A stretch of DNA of 6,961 bases from Oscillospiraceae bacterium. GTDB taxonomy: Bacteria; Bacillota; Clostridia; Oscillospirales; Oscillospiraceae. Made by a program: the position numbers and the translations under genes. Location of the stretch: positions 1 through 6,961 of the forward strand of contig JAFYCQ010000119.1 of the NCBI GenBank assembly GCA_017539635.1, read 5' to 3'. The notes under the pieces are model-generated. The model worked only from the letters and a program-made list of their open reading frames with translations. It was not told the origin of the DNA and did not search any database. Of the stretch, positions 1 through 5,673 are shown piece after piece; the stretch's first letter is position 1, and each line of letters opens with the position of its first letter.

Positions 1-700
1 CCTTTGCCGCCCTGACCGCCTCCGGCAGGGGTTTTCCCAGAGCTAAGTGAGCGGCTATGGCGCTTGAAAGCGTGCAGCCGGTGCCGTGGGTGTTGGGGTT
101 ATCTATCCGCCGGCCCCGGAGCCAGATAATTTCTCCGCCTGTGAACAAGGCGTCGTTGGCCTCCGAAAGGGCGTGGCCGCCCTTTACGAGAACGGAGATG
201 CCGCAAGAGCTGCCGATTTTCTCCGCCGCTTTCTCCATGTCCTTCTCTGACTTTATTTCAAAGCCCGCCAGCGCCTCCGCCTCAGGGATGTTGGGAGTCA
301 CGAGAGCGCAGATGGGGAAGAGGTCGGAGACGAGAGCTTCCACCGCCTCGGTCTTAATGAGCCTGGAGCCGGAAGCGGCCACCATGACCGGGTCCAAGAC
401 GATGTTTTTCGCCCCGTACTGCCGCAGCTTTTCGCCGATCACACGAACGATAGCCGGGGAGGACACCATGCCGATCTTAACGGCGTCGGGGAAGATGTCC
501 TCAAATACGGCGTCCAGCTGGTCGGCGAGAAAGCTCTCCGGCGGCTCGAAAATACTCCGCACCCCGGTGGTGTTCTGGGCCGTCAGCGCCGTTATTGCGC
601 TCATGGCGTAAACGCCGCACATGGTCATTGTTTTTAAGTCCGCCTGTATGCCGGCGCCGCCGCTGCAATCGCTGCCGGCTATTGTCAAGGCTGTTTTCAT
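1..700 (-). CDS. thiD: ThiD, hydroxymethylpyrimidine (phosphate) kinase, C-terminus cut by window edge
   Basis: Phosphorylates 4-amino-5-hydroxymethyl-2-methylpyrimidine and its monophosphate to the pyrophosphate that ThiE uses; a cytosolic ribokinase-fold enzyme. The 233 visible residues begin MKTALTIAGSDCSGGAGIQA, the family's N-terminal signature. They continue with KIGMV (75-79), LDPVMVAASG (102-111), TPNIPEAEAL (135-144), VKGGH (172-176) and the anion-hole and catalytic motif THGTGCTLSSAIAA (204-217), whose Cys209 matches the family's catalytic cysteine. Usual length is about 265 residues, so some 30 are missing beyond base 1. I chose the ATG at 700 because TGAGG, which overlaps the thiE stop, lies 7 bases upstream. 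An in-frame ATG at 706 would leave only 1 base after that site. Last visible gene of the thiamin operon, 9 bases after thiE. Confidence 0.96.
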   Translation of the reverse strand, partial: MKTALTIAGSDCSGGAGIQADLKTMTMCGVYAMSAITALTAQNTTGVRSIFEPPESFLADQLDAVFEDIFPDAVKIGMVSSPAIVRVIGEKLRQYGAKNIVLDPVMVAASGSRLIKTEAVEALVSDLFPICALVTPNIPEAEALAGFEIKSEKDMEKAAEKIGSSCGISVLVKGGHALSEANDALFTGGEIIWLRGRRIDNPNTHGTGCTLSSAIAAHLALGKPLPEAVRAAK

Positions 701-707
701 GCTCATA

Positions 708-711
708 CCTC
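708..711 (-). promoter_or_regulatory. Ribosome binding site that fixes the thiD start
   Basis: GAGG overlaps the thiE stop codon and lies 7 bases before the ATG at 700, favouring that start over the in-frame ATG at 706. Confidence 0.7.
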
Positions 712-1357
712 ATTTCGGCGGCATTTTTGCCGCTTCCGCCGCCAGGACTTTAAGCTCCCGGGCGGCTTTTTTTATATCCTCAGCGCCGAAAACTGCGGAA
801 ATGACGGCCGCGCCGGCAATGCCGGAGCCGTATATTTCCCGGATGTTTTCAGCCGTTATGCCGCCTATCGCCACGGCGGGTATCTTTACTGCGGCGCATA
901 TTTCACGAAGCTTTTCCGGAGTTATGCGCCTTGCGTTCTGCTTTGTGGGGGAGGGGAACACCGCCCCCACGCCCAGGTAGTCGGCCCCGGCCCTTTCGGC
1001 GGCGCGGGCCTCCTCAATGGTCTTGGCCGTGGCGCCGATTATGAAATCCGGCCCGGCCTTTTTTCTTACGGAGGCCACGGCCTCATCCTCCGCGCCCACA
1101 TGGACGCCGTCGGCGCCGATTAACAGGGCGATGTCCGCCCGGTCGTTTATTATGAAAAGGGCCCCATAGGCCCGGCAGAGCCCTTTTATTTCCTCCGCCT
1201 CGGCCAAAAGCTCGTCATCCGGCAAAGCCTTTTCCCTGAGCTGCAGGCAGGTGACGCCGCCCTTTAAGGCCTCCTCCGCCTGCTCAGAAAGGGTCATTTT
1301 CCCCAAATAGCTCCTGTCAGTAATGGCGTAAAGCAGGAGCTTTTCTCTGTCAATCAT
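710..1357 (-). CDS. thiE: ThiE, thiamin-phosphate synthase
   Basis: Couples hydroxymethylpyrimidine pyrophosphate with thiazole phosphate carboxylate to give thiamin phosphate, CO2 and pyrophosphate; a cytosolic TIM barrel. At 215 residues it has normal family length. Visible active-site motifs are YAITDR (10-15), QLREK (39-43, pyrophosphate contacts), INDR (70-73) with the Mg-binding Asp72, GVHVGAED (84-91), GADYLGVGAVFPSPTK (124-139) and AIGGI (163-167), followed by AVIS (184-187). The segment IGATAKT (107-113) has Thr where the Bacillus enzyme has an active-site Ser, and Ala89 stands where Gln is common in VHxGQxD. Both look like tolerated variants, as the metal and phosphate ligands are intact. 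The start at 1357 has a near-perfect AAGGAG 7 bases upstream and overlaps the end of the preceding gene by 8 bases, implying translational coupling. It follows a second ThiE-fold gene that lacks these ligands, so this copy is the likely synthase. Confidence 0.96.
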   Translation of the reverse strand: MIDREKLLLYAITDRSYLGKMTLSEQAEEALKGGVTCLQLREKALPDDELLAEAEEIKGLCRAYGALFIINDRADIALLIGADGVHVGAEDEAVASVRKKAGPDFIIGATAKTIEEARAAERAGADYLGVGAVFPSPTKQNARRITPEKLREICAAVKIPAVAIGGITAENIREIYGSGIAGAAVISAVFGAEDIKKAARELKVLAAEAAKMPPK

Positions 1358-1946
1358 CTTGAAACTCCTTTAAAAGCCCCTCCGGGTCGGGAAAAAGCAT
1401 GAGGGAGCTCATAAGACAGGCGCCCCTGGCTCCCGCTGCCTTGACGGCGGAAAAGTTCTCCGCCGTTATCCCGCCTATGGCAAAGACCGGTATGCTCACG
1501 GCCCTTACGGTCTCCCGCAGGAAATCCAGCCCCCGGCCGGGTACGCCCTTTTTGCAGTCGGTGTCGAAAACGTGCCCCGCCGTAATATAGGTGCAGCCCA
1601 AAGCCTGGGCCTCCATGGCCTCCGAGACGCTGTGACAGGAAGCCCCCAGGGTCTTGAACTGCCCCCGCTCGTCAGCTGTCATTTCCCTGAGCTTAGGTAG
1701 AGGCATGTGCAGGGCGGCAAGGCCCAACGCTCCCGCCGTCTCCGGATGACCGTGGATGACCAGGGGCACGCCCCCGTCCCGGCAGATTTTAAGGGCGCTT
1801 TCCGCCAGAGAGAGATACTGCTCCCCGGAAAGGTCCTTTTCCCGCAGAATGACGGCCCGGGGCGATGCTTTGACTATCCTTTTAAGGCGCAGCAAAAAAT
1901 CCTCCCGGCACAAAATCCGGTTCGTCACGCAGATAATATCAGACAT
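1350..1946 (-). CDS. tenI: TenI-like ThiE paralogue, probable thiazole tautomerase
   Basis: A ThiE/TenI-superfamily TIM barrel of 198 residues, shorter than ThiE. It keeps LREK (34-37), GCTYITAGHVF (117-127), TDCKKGVPGRG (129-139) and AIGGITAEN (156-164). The Asn-Asp-Arg motif of ThiE is replaced by VIHG (63-66) and VHxGxxD by LHMPL (79-83), so the residues that bind Mg-pyrophosphate are missing and thiamin-phosphate synthase activity is unlikely. It has a histidine in GASCHS (101-106, His105), where Bacillus TenI carries the His needed to convert the ThiG product into the aromatic thiazole tautomer. Automatic annotation would probably call this a thiamine phosphate synthase; tautomerase is my inference from these residues and from its place between thiH and thiE. 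The start ATGTCTGA overlaps the thiH stop by 8 bases and has no clear Shine-Dalgarno sequence, so translation probably depends on ribosomes finishing thiH. Confidence 0.85.
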   Translation of the reverse strand: MSDIICVTNRILCREDFLLRLKRIVKASPRAVILREKDLSGEQYLSLAESALKICRDGGVPLVIHGHPETAGALGLAALHMPLPKLREMTADERGQFKTLGASCHSVSEAMEAQALGCTYITAGHVFDTDCKKGVPGRGLDFLRETVRAVSIPVFAIGGITAENFSAVKAAGARGACLMSSLMLFPDPEGLLKEFQDD

Positions 1947-3192
1947 ACAGGTAATCGTTCATCACCGGCTGGAGCCCCTCGGCGGAAATGTCGCCGTACA
2001 TCTGGGAAAGGCTGCGGCCGTCGCTTATCTCGAACTGCTCGTCCCCCTCGTCGGAGCCGGTGTCCTTGCCGGTGTACTTGCTCTCGTGGTCGCCTATGCC
2101 GGTGGATACTCCGGCGGAGACCTTCGTGGCGGCTATTTTCACGATGCCGTTTCTGAACTGGGCCGTCTCCCGGGAGGAAACGACTATCCCGGCATAAGGC
2201 AGGAAAAGCCGGTAGGCGCAGAGTATCTGGCAGAGCTCCTTTTCGTGTACGTCCCGGGGATTTATCTTGTCGTTGTTGATTATGGGGCGCAGTCTGGGAC
2301 AGGAGAGGGACATTTCCGCGTGGGGATATTTACGCTGGAGGTAATAGACGTGCAGCGCCGTGGCCAGAGCGTCCTTCCTGAAATCGGAAAGCCCCAAAAG
2401 GGCCGAAAAGCCCACGCCCCGCATACCGGCCATCAAGGCCCGTTCCTGGGCCTCGAACCTGTAGGGCCATACGCGCTTTCTCCCTAAAAGGTGCAGCGTC
2501 TCGTACTTATCGGAATCATAGGTCTCCTGAAAGACCGTGACGTAATCGGCGCCGCATTCGTGGAGATAGGCGTAATCCGCCGTGTTCACGGGGTAGATTT
2601 CAAGTCCCACCATGCGGAAATATTTCTTCGCCAATTTGCAGGCCTCGCCGATGTATTTTATATCGCTCATTTTGGGGCTCTCCCCGGTGAGGAGCAAAAT
2701 TTCCTCCATGCCGCTTTCGGCGATGACGGACATCTCGTGCTCCACCTGCTCCGGCGTCAGCTTTATGCGGTTAATATGGTTGTAGCAGTTGAAGCCGCAA
2801 TAGACGCAGTAGTTTTCGCAGTAGTTGGCGATATAGAGAGGAGTGAAGATATAAACCGTGTTGCCGAAGTGCTTTCCCGTTTCCAGCCTGGCCTTTTGGG
2901 CCATTTGCTCCAGAAACGGCGCGGCGGCGGGGGAGAGCAGGGCCTTCAGATCTTCGATGGTGCAGGTCTCATGCTCCAATGCGGTCTTTACGTCCTTTGC
3001 GGTATAGCGGTCGTATTCATAGCTCTTCATCTGGGAGATGACCGTGTCCATAACGTCCGATTCTATCCGCTCCATGCCGGGCATGTAGGCCATGTGATCC
3101 GTGCGGGAGGAGGGGTCAGTCTCCAGGCGGTGCTTTTTCTCCAGCGCCGCGGGGGACAGGCCGCCGCTGTCAATAAAGAAACTGTTTTCCAT
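1939..3192 (-). CDS. thiH: ThiH, 2-iminoacetate synthase (tyrosine lyase), radical SAM
   Basis: Uses a [4Fe-4S] cluster and S-adenosylmethionine to split tyrosine into p-cresol and dehydroglycine (2-iminoacetate), the C-N unit of the thiazole ring. The radical SAM motif CENYCVYC gives Cys125, Cys129 and Cys132, preceded by FTPLYIANY (116-124). LLLTGESP follows downstream, and CPRLRPIINN is a ThiH/HydG-type segment. The C-terminus, with GDEQFEISDGRS and GLQPVMNDYLYV, is that of ThiH; it ends without the extra cysteine-rich domain of HydG, so HydG is unlikely. At 417 residues it is about 40 longer than the E. coli form, mostly at the N-terminus. The start at 3192 is supported by GAGGTG about 4 bases upstream, overlapping the thiG stop; the next Met at residue 34 lacks that. 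It begins 3 bases after thiG. The enzyme is oxygen-sensitive, which fits an anaerobic lifestyle. Confidence 0.97.
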   Translation of the reverse strand: MENSFFIDSGGLSPAALEKKHRLETDPSSRTDHMAYMPGMERIESDVMDTVISQMKSYEYDRYTAKDVKTALEHETCTIEDLKALLSPAAAPFLEQMAQKARLETGKHFGNTVYIFTPLYIANYCENYCVYCGFNCYNHINRIKLTPEQVEHEMSVIAESGMEEILLLTGESPKMSDIKYIGEACKLAKKYFRMVGLEIYPVNTADYAYLHECGADYVTVFQETYDSDKYETLHLLGRKRVWPYRFEAQERALMAGMRGVGFSALLGLSDFRKDALATALHVYYLQRKYPHAEMSLSCPRLRPIINNDKINPRDVHEKELCQILCAYRLFLPYAGIVVSSRETAQFRNGIVKIAATKVSAGVSTGIGDHESKYTGKDTGSDEGDEQFEISDGRSLSQMYGDISAEGLQPVMNDYLYV

Positions 3193-3195
3193 GTG

Positions 3196-3960
3196 TCACC
3201 TCAAAAAACCGGTGAGGGGGTCGGAAGATGCGGCGCCTCTTGCCAGCACCCTTCCCAAGCCTGCGAGATACGCCAGCCTGCCCGCCTCGATGGCGGACTT
3301 GAAGGCCGCGGCCATCTTCGGCAGATCCCCGGCGGTGGCAAGGGCCGTGTTCGCCATTATGGCGGCGGCGCCCATCTCCATGGCCTCACAGGCCTGGGAG
3401 GGCTTGCCTATGCCGGCGTCCACGATTATGGGCAGGTCTATTTCGTCAATTAGGATCTGTATAAAGTCCCTGGTGGCCAGGCCCCGGTTGGAGCCGATGG
3501 GCGAGGCCAGGGGCATCACGGCGGCGGCTCCCGCCGAGACCATGTCCCGGGCGGCGTTTAAGTCCGGGTACATGTAGGGCATGACGACAAAGCCCTCCCT
3601 TGCCAGGATCTCAGTGGCCTTAACAGTCTCCTGGTTGTCCGGCAGGAGGTATTTGCTGTCCCGCATTATTTCGATTTTTACGAAGTCGCCGCAGCCCAGC
3701 TCTCTGGCAAGGCGTGCGATCCTCACGGCCTCATCGGCGTTGCGCGCCCCGCTGGTGTTGGGGAGCAGCGTCACGCCCCGGGGGATGTAATCCAGAATAT
3801 TTTCCTCTTTTTTCGTGTTGGCCCGGCGCACGGAGAGGGTGATGAGTTCCGCCCCGGCGTATTTCACCGCCGCCTCAATAAGGCTCAGGGAGTATTTGCC
3901 GGAGCCTAAAATGAAGCGGGAGGAAAATTCGCGCCCGCCTATTGTCAGCTTGTCATCCAT
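3196..3960 (-). CDS. thiG: ThiG, thiazole synthase
   Basis: Forms the thiazole phosphate ring from deoxyxylulose 5-phosphate, dehydroglycine (from ThiH) and ThiS-thiocarboxylate. At 254 residues from the chosen start it matches the usual length of about 255. Motifs seen are FILGSGKY (16-23), [16 protein letters not shown] (64-79), FVKIEI (93-98) with Lys95 as the likely Schiff-base lysine, [33 protein letters not shown] and the C-terminal [18 protein letters not shown] region. The frame stays open up to an ATG at 4020, but I place the start at 3960. There GAGGTG lies 5 bases upstream and [12 protein letters not shown] matches the family's N-terminus, whereas the longer forms would run into the thiF gene. 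It sits 19 bases after thiF and 3 bases before thiH, consistent with the operon. Confidence 0.97.
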   Translation of the reverse strand: MDDKLTIGGREFSSRFILGSGKYSLSLIEAAVKYAGAELITLSVRRANTKKEENILDYIPRGVTLLPNTSGARNADEAVRIARLARELGCGDFVKIEIMRDSKYLLPDNQETVKATEILAREGFVVMPYMYPDLNAARDMVSAGAAAVMPLASPIGSNRGLATRDFIQILIDEIDLPIIVDAGIGKPSQACEAMEMGAAAIMANTALATAGDLPKMAAAFKSAIEAGRLAYLAGLGRVLARGAASSDPLTGFLR

Positions 3961-3965
3961 AGTAT

Positions 3966-3971
3966 CACCTC
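3966..3971 (-). promoter_or_regulatory. Ribosome binding site that fixes the thiG start
   Basis: GAGGTG lies 5 bases before the ATG at 3960 and inside the longer open frame that begins at 4020. It supports the shorter, family-length ThiG. Confidence 0.8.
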
Positions 3972-3979
3972 GTATAGTG

Positions 3980-4615
3980 TTAAACGTCATATAGTCCCGC
4001 CAGTATCCGCAGCGCCGCAAGCGCTTGGTGGGATGCGCAGAGACAAACCCTGGGGGCGAACAGCGTCCCGCAGGTATCCACGTCGCTCTCCCCGTCGCCG
4101 CAGATGTAAAAGCGCTCTGAGACCCGGCGGGTCAGAATGCTGTTGCCCGTTCCCAGCCCCGAAAGGCCGGAGGCCGCCACCAGATATTTTTCAGGCAGCT
4201 TTTCAAGGACGAGATTGCAGAGCATGGCCTTGCTCTCGGCCTTGTCGAAGGCCTCGCAGATAACGTCGGCGTCTTTTAAAAGCGGCAGGGCGTTGTCCTC
4301 CGTTATTTTCACCTTTTGGGAGATGATCTCCGTGTAAGGGGCTATCTCCAGCAGGTTTTCCCGCAGGGCGTCGGCCTTGCTCATCCCGATCTGAGAGGCC
4401 TTGTACTGCTGCCGGTTGAGGTTTGTAACGTCCACGTCGTCAAAGTCGTAGAGGAAAAGCCTGCCTACCCCGGCTCTTGCCAGGGAGACGGCGATGTTGG
4501 ATCCCAGGCCCCCCAGACCGCAGACGGCCGCGGCGGAGCTTTGGAACTTTTCCAGCAGGTCCCCGCCTATCCGCTCTTTTAAGGCGGCGAGCATTTCTTC
4601 TTTTGCGGGGATCAT
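3980..4615 (-). CDS. thiF: ThiF, short-form ThiS adenylyltransferase
   Basis: An E1-like enzyme that adenylates the C-terminal glycine of ThiS so that sulfur can be loaded. The Rossmann-type nucleotide loop [11 protein letters not shown] is at 32-42, followed by [14 protein letters not shown] (56-69), which holds the conserved Asp and Arg residues that contact ATP, and Lys80 in GMSKADAL. At 211 residues it is about 40 shorter than E. coli ThiF. The two CxxC zinc-binding pairs of the E. coli type are not obvious. Cysteines instead occur at 172, 182, 191 and 193 within [17 protein letters not shown] and VCLCASHQA, as in the short ThiF subfamily I associate with Clostridia. One base separates its start from the thiS stop, and a G-rich run in the last thiS codons can act as the ribosome binding site. 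The position beside thiS and thiG supports the role. I am less sure how sulfur reaches ThiS in this subfamily. Confidence 0.93.
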   Translation of the reverse strand: MIPAKEEMLAALKERIGGDLLEKFQSSAAAVCGLGGLGSNIAVSLARAGVGRLFLYDFDDVDVTNLNRQQYKASQIGMSKADALRENLLEIAPYTEIISQKVKITEDNALPLLKDADVICEAFDKAESKAMLCNLVLEKLPEKYLVAASGLSGLGTGNSILTRRVSERFYICGDGESDVDTCGTLFAPRVCLCASHQALAALRILAGLYDV

Positions 4616-4616
4616 A

Positions 4617-4811
4617 TCATCCGCCCCCGAAAAAGGCCACGATCTCCAGCACGTCGCCGTCGGAGACGACAGCTCCGCCGAACTCTCTTTTCGGCACCAG
4701 AAGGCCGTTTTTCTCCACGGCGACTCTGGCGGCGTTGTAGTCGCCCCGGGCCAGCACTTCGGCGACAGTCAGGCCGGCGGCGTTTTGCTCTTCGCCGTTT
4801 ATAATAACCAT
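4617..4811 (-). CDS. thiS: ThiS, ubiquitin-like sulfur carrier protein
   Basis: A 64-residue beta-grasp protein. Its C-terminal glycine is adenylated by ThiF, converted to a thiocarboxylate and used by ThiG as the sulfur donor. It begins MVIINGEEQN, contains TVAEVLA (15-21) and the central VAVEKNGLLVP (30-40), and ends DGDVLEIVAFFGGG, so the essential Gly-Gly terminus is intact. The start at 4811 has GGAGG 7 bases upstream. A longer form from 4829 would start inside the leader, just after the terminator, and add six non-homologous residues, so I reject it. First gene of the thiamin operon, 16 bases after the T-run of the leader terminator, and therefore under direct riboswitch control. Confidence 0.97.
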   Translation of the reverse strand: MVIINGEEQNAAGLTVAEVLARGDYNAARVAVEKNGLLVPKREFGGAVVSDGDVLEIVAFFGGG

Positions 4812-4827
4812 TTTGCGTCCTCCAAAC

Positions 4828-4859
4828 AAAAAAGCGGCGCCGCGACCTGCGGCTCCGCT
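4828..4859 (-). terminator. Intrinsic terminator, expression platform of the TPP riboswitch
   Basis: On the transcribed strand AGCGGAGCCGC (4859-4849) pairs with GCGGCGCCGCT (4843-4833) through an 11-bp stem with one A-G mismatch and a five-base loop. Six T residues follow (4833-4828). It ends 16 bases before thiS and lies directly after the riboswitch aptamer, so it should stop transcription when TPP is bound. Confidence 0.9.
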
Positions 4860-4863
4860 GACG

Positions 4864-4967
4864 GTAAAAGCGTTTCCCTACGTTGGCATTATCCAAATCA
4901 GGTCGTCGGTCGAAGGTTTGACCTTCCTCTCAGCCCGTAACACGAGCTCCCGAATTATGAATTTTAC
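4864..4967 (-). promoter_or_regulatory. TPP riboswitch aptamer (THI element)
   Basis: Binds thiamin pyrophosphate in the leader RNA. The conserved blocks are on the transcribed strand: CGGGCTGAGA (4937-4928), ACCTGAT (4903-4897), GGATAATGCCA (4894-4884) and CGTAGGGA (4882-4875). P3 can form from GCTCG (4947-4943) and CGGGC (4937-4933). A further hairpin GAAGGT/ACCTTC (4926-4921 with 4917-4912) sits just after CTGAGA, as a P3a-type insertion. The usual P1 directly outside the core is not evident. The best closing helix I find is GTAAAA (4967-4962) with TTTTAC (4869-4864), which would start at the predicted transcription start. A competing CGCT/AGCG hairpin (4872-4869 with 4859-4856) would occupy the first bases of the terminator stem and is a candidate antiterminator. 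The conserved core is certain; the switching helices are inference. Confidence 0.95.
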
Positions 4968-4973
4968 AAATAC

Positions 4974-5001
4974 ATTATACAATAACGCGGCAAAAATGCA
5001 A
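4974..5001 (-). promoter_or_regulatory. Sigma-A-type promoter for the thiamin operon
   Basis: A perfect TATAAT at 4979-4974 has TTGCAT at 5001-4996, a 16-base spacer away (three of six matches to TTGACA). Transcription would start near G4967, just before the riboswitch. The region is AT-rich in an otherwise GC-rich window, and lies between the end of the SSB-like gene and the aptamer, exactly where this promoter is expected. Confidence 0.8.
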
Positions 5002-5020
5002 GCAAAAAACTCATGGTCAA

Positions 5021-5620
5021 TCACTCTTCGCCAAGACTTATCACCGATATTTCATACGCGGTTTTTTCCCGTGACCCCTCGGGGGTGGTCTTTATGTATT
5101 TCCGGCTCTGGAGCCGGCCCTTTACGGAGAGCCTGTCGCCCACGCCGAGAAGAGATACCGTCTCGGCCGTGTCGCCCCAGGCTATGACCGGCAGATAGTC
5201 CGAGCGGCCGTAAACGCGGGGGACTGCCAGCATTATATCGCATATCCTCCTGCCCATGGGCGTCTTCCGTGGGACTGGGGCCTTGCAGATGACGCCGCTA
5301 ATTTCCGCCTCGTTTAAGTCCGGCCCGTCAGTAAAGGCTATCTCCCGGGCGAAGAGCGTTATGACGAGCCGGCTTCCCACACCGCTTTTGTTGTTGAAGG
5401 AGCGTATTTCCCCGAAAACGTCTATCTTCTCCGCGGCGCTTAGCTCCAGACCCTCCAAAAGCCGGGAGCGGGCGATGACGTTTATCTCGTCGCAGGTGCC
5501 GGAAAGCCGCTCCGACGACAGCGTGAACACGTAATAGGCGCCGTCCCGCCCGAAGTGGGAAAATTTGGGCGGGGAGGACAGCACGCCCCGCAGATGGGCA
5601 CGGTTACATATATTATCCAA
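5021..5620 (-). CDS. Tandem-OB-fold, SSB-like single-stranded DNA-binding protein
   Basis: A 199-residue protein that appears to hold two OB-fold domains in tandem, roughly residues 8-97 and 105-196. The second has the more recognisable SSB pattern: ISGVICKAPVPRKTPMGRRI, then DIMLAVPR, SDYLPVIAWGD, VKGRLQSRKY and TAYEISV. The first repeats the layout with LRGVLSS, YVFTLSSER, INVIARSRL, VFGEIRSFN and ITLFAREI. Proteins of this build are common in Clostridia, usually annotated as single-stranded DNA-binding proteins, but lack the acidic tail of replicative SSB; their role is unknown to me. I prefer the TTG at 5620, with GAGGGG 9 bases upstream and an N-terminus (DNICNRAHLRG) resembling homologues. 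An ATG at 5653 would add 11 residues but has no ribosome binding site. A hairpin overlaps the preferred site. The gene follows mobA and precedes the thiamin promoter. Confidence 0.85.
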   Translation of the reverse strand: MDNICNRAHLRGVLSSPPKFSHFGRDGAYYVFTLSSERLSGTCDEINVIARSRLLEGLELSAAEKIDVFGEIRSFNNKSGVGSRLVITLFAREIAFTDGPDLNEAEISGVICKAPVPRKTPMGRRICDIMLAVPRVYGRSDYLPVIAWGDTAETVSLLGVGDRLSVKGRLQSRKYIKTTPEGSREKTAYEISVISLGEE

Positions 5621-5629
5621 ATAATAACA

Positions 5630-5664
5630 CCCCTCATCTATGGATATTTCCATAATATGAGGGG
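5630..5664 (-). promoter_or_regulatory. Hairpin covering the ribosome binding site of the SSB-like gene
   Basis: Read on the transcribed strand, CCCCTCAT (5664-5657) is complementary to ATGAGGGG (5637-5630). Inside it TATGGA (5654-5649) is complementary to TCCATA (5644-5639), with a four-base loop and a small 2/1 internal loop. This gives an 8 + 6 bp stem whose 3' arm contains GAGGGG, the only good Shine-Dalgarno sequence for the TTG at 5620. The sequence after the stem, TGTTATTATTTGG, is T-rich but broken. The element could therefore be an RBS-masking hairpin, a weak terminator after mobA, or an mRNA-stabilising end. Confidence 0.7.
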
Positions 5665-5673
5665 CGCTGTGTT

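Noticed and set aside
57..611. Plus-strand open frame of 184 codons at the left end
   Set aside because: It is antisense to thiD, whose motifs run through the whole stretch on the minus strand.
1756..2487. Long plus-strand open frame of 243 codons opposite thiH and the tenI-like gene
   Set aside because: It lies antisense to two clearly recognised genes, has no recognisable motif, and its Gly/Val/Ala-rich composition is what a GC-rich complementary strand gives.
1939..3192. HydG, the hydrogenase-maturation homologue of ThiH
   Set aside because: The protein ends at the ThiH-type C-terminus without the additional cysteine-containing domain of HydG, and it sits in a thiamin operon.
2491..3453. 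Plus-strand open frame of 320 codons opposite thiH and thiG
   Set aside because: Antisense shadow. The strong conservation of ThiH and ThiG on the other strand explains the open frame, and the product is a His/Gly/Val-rich sequence with no family resemblance.
3961..4020. Longer ThiG starting at 4020 or at an ATG at 3990
   Set aside because: Both overlap thiF, add residues outside the family, and bypass the strong binding site before 3960.
5003..5020. T-run (minus strand) after the SSB-like gene as its terminator
   Set aside because: Six T residues are present, but I find no convincing stem before them; the best is a 4-bp TCTT/AAGA pairing that is not adjacent to the T-run.
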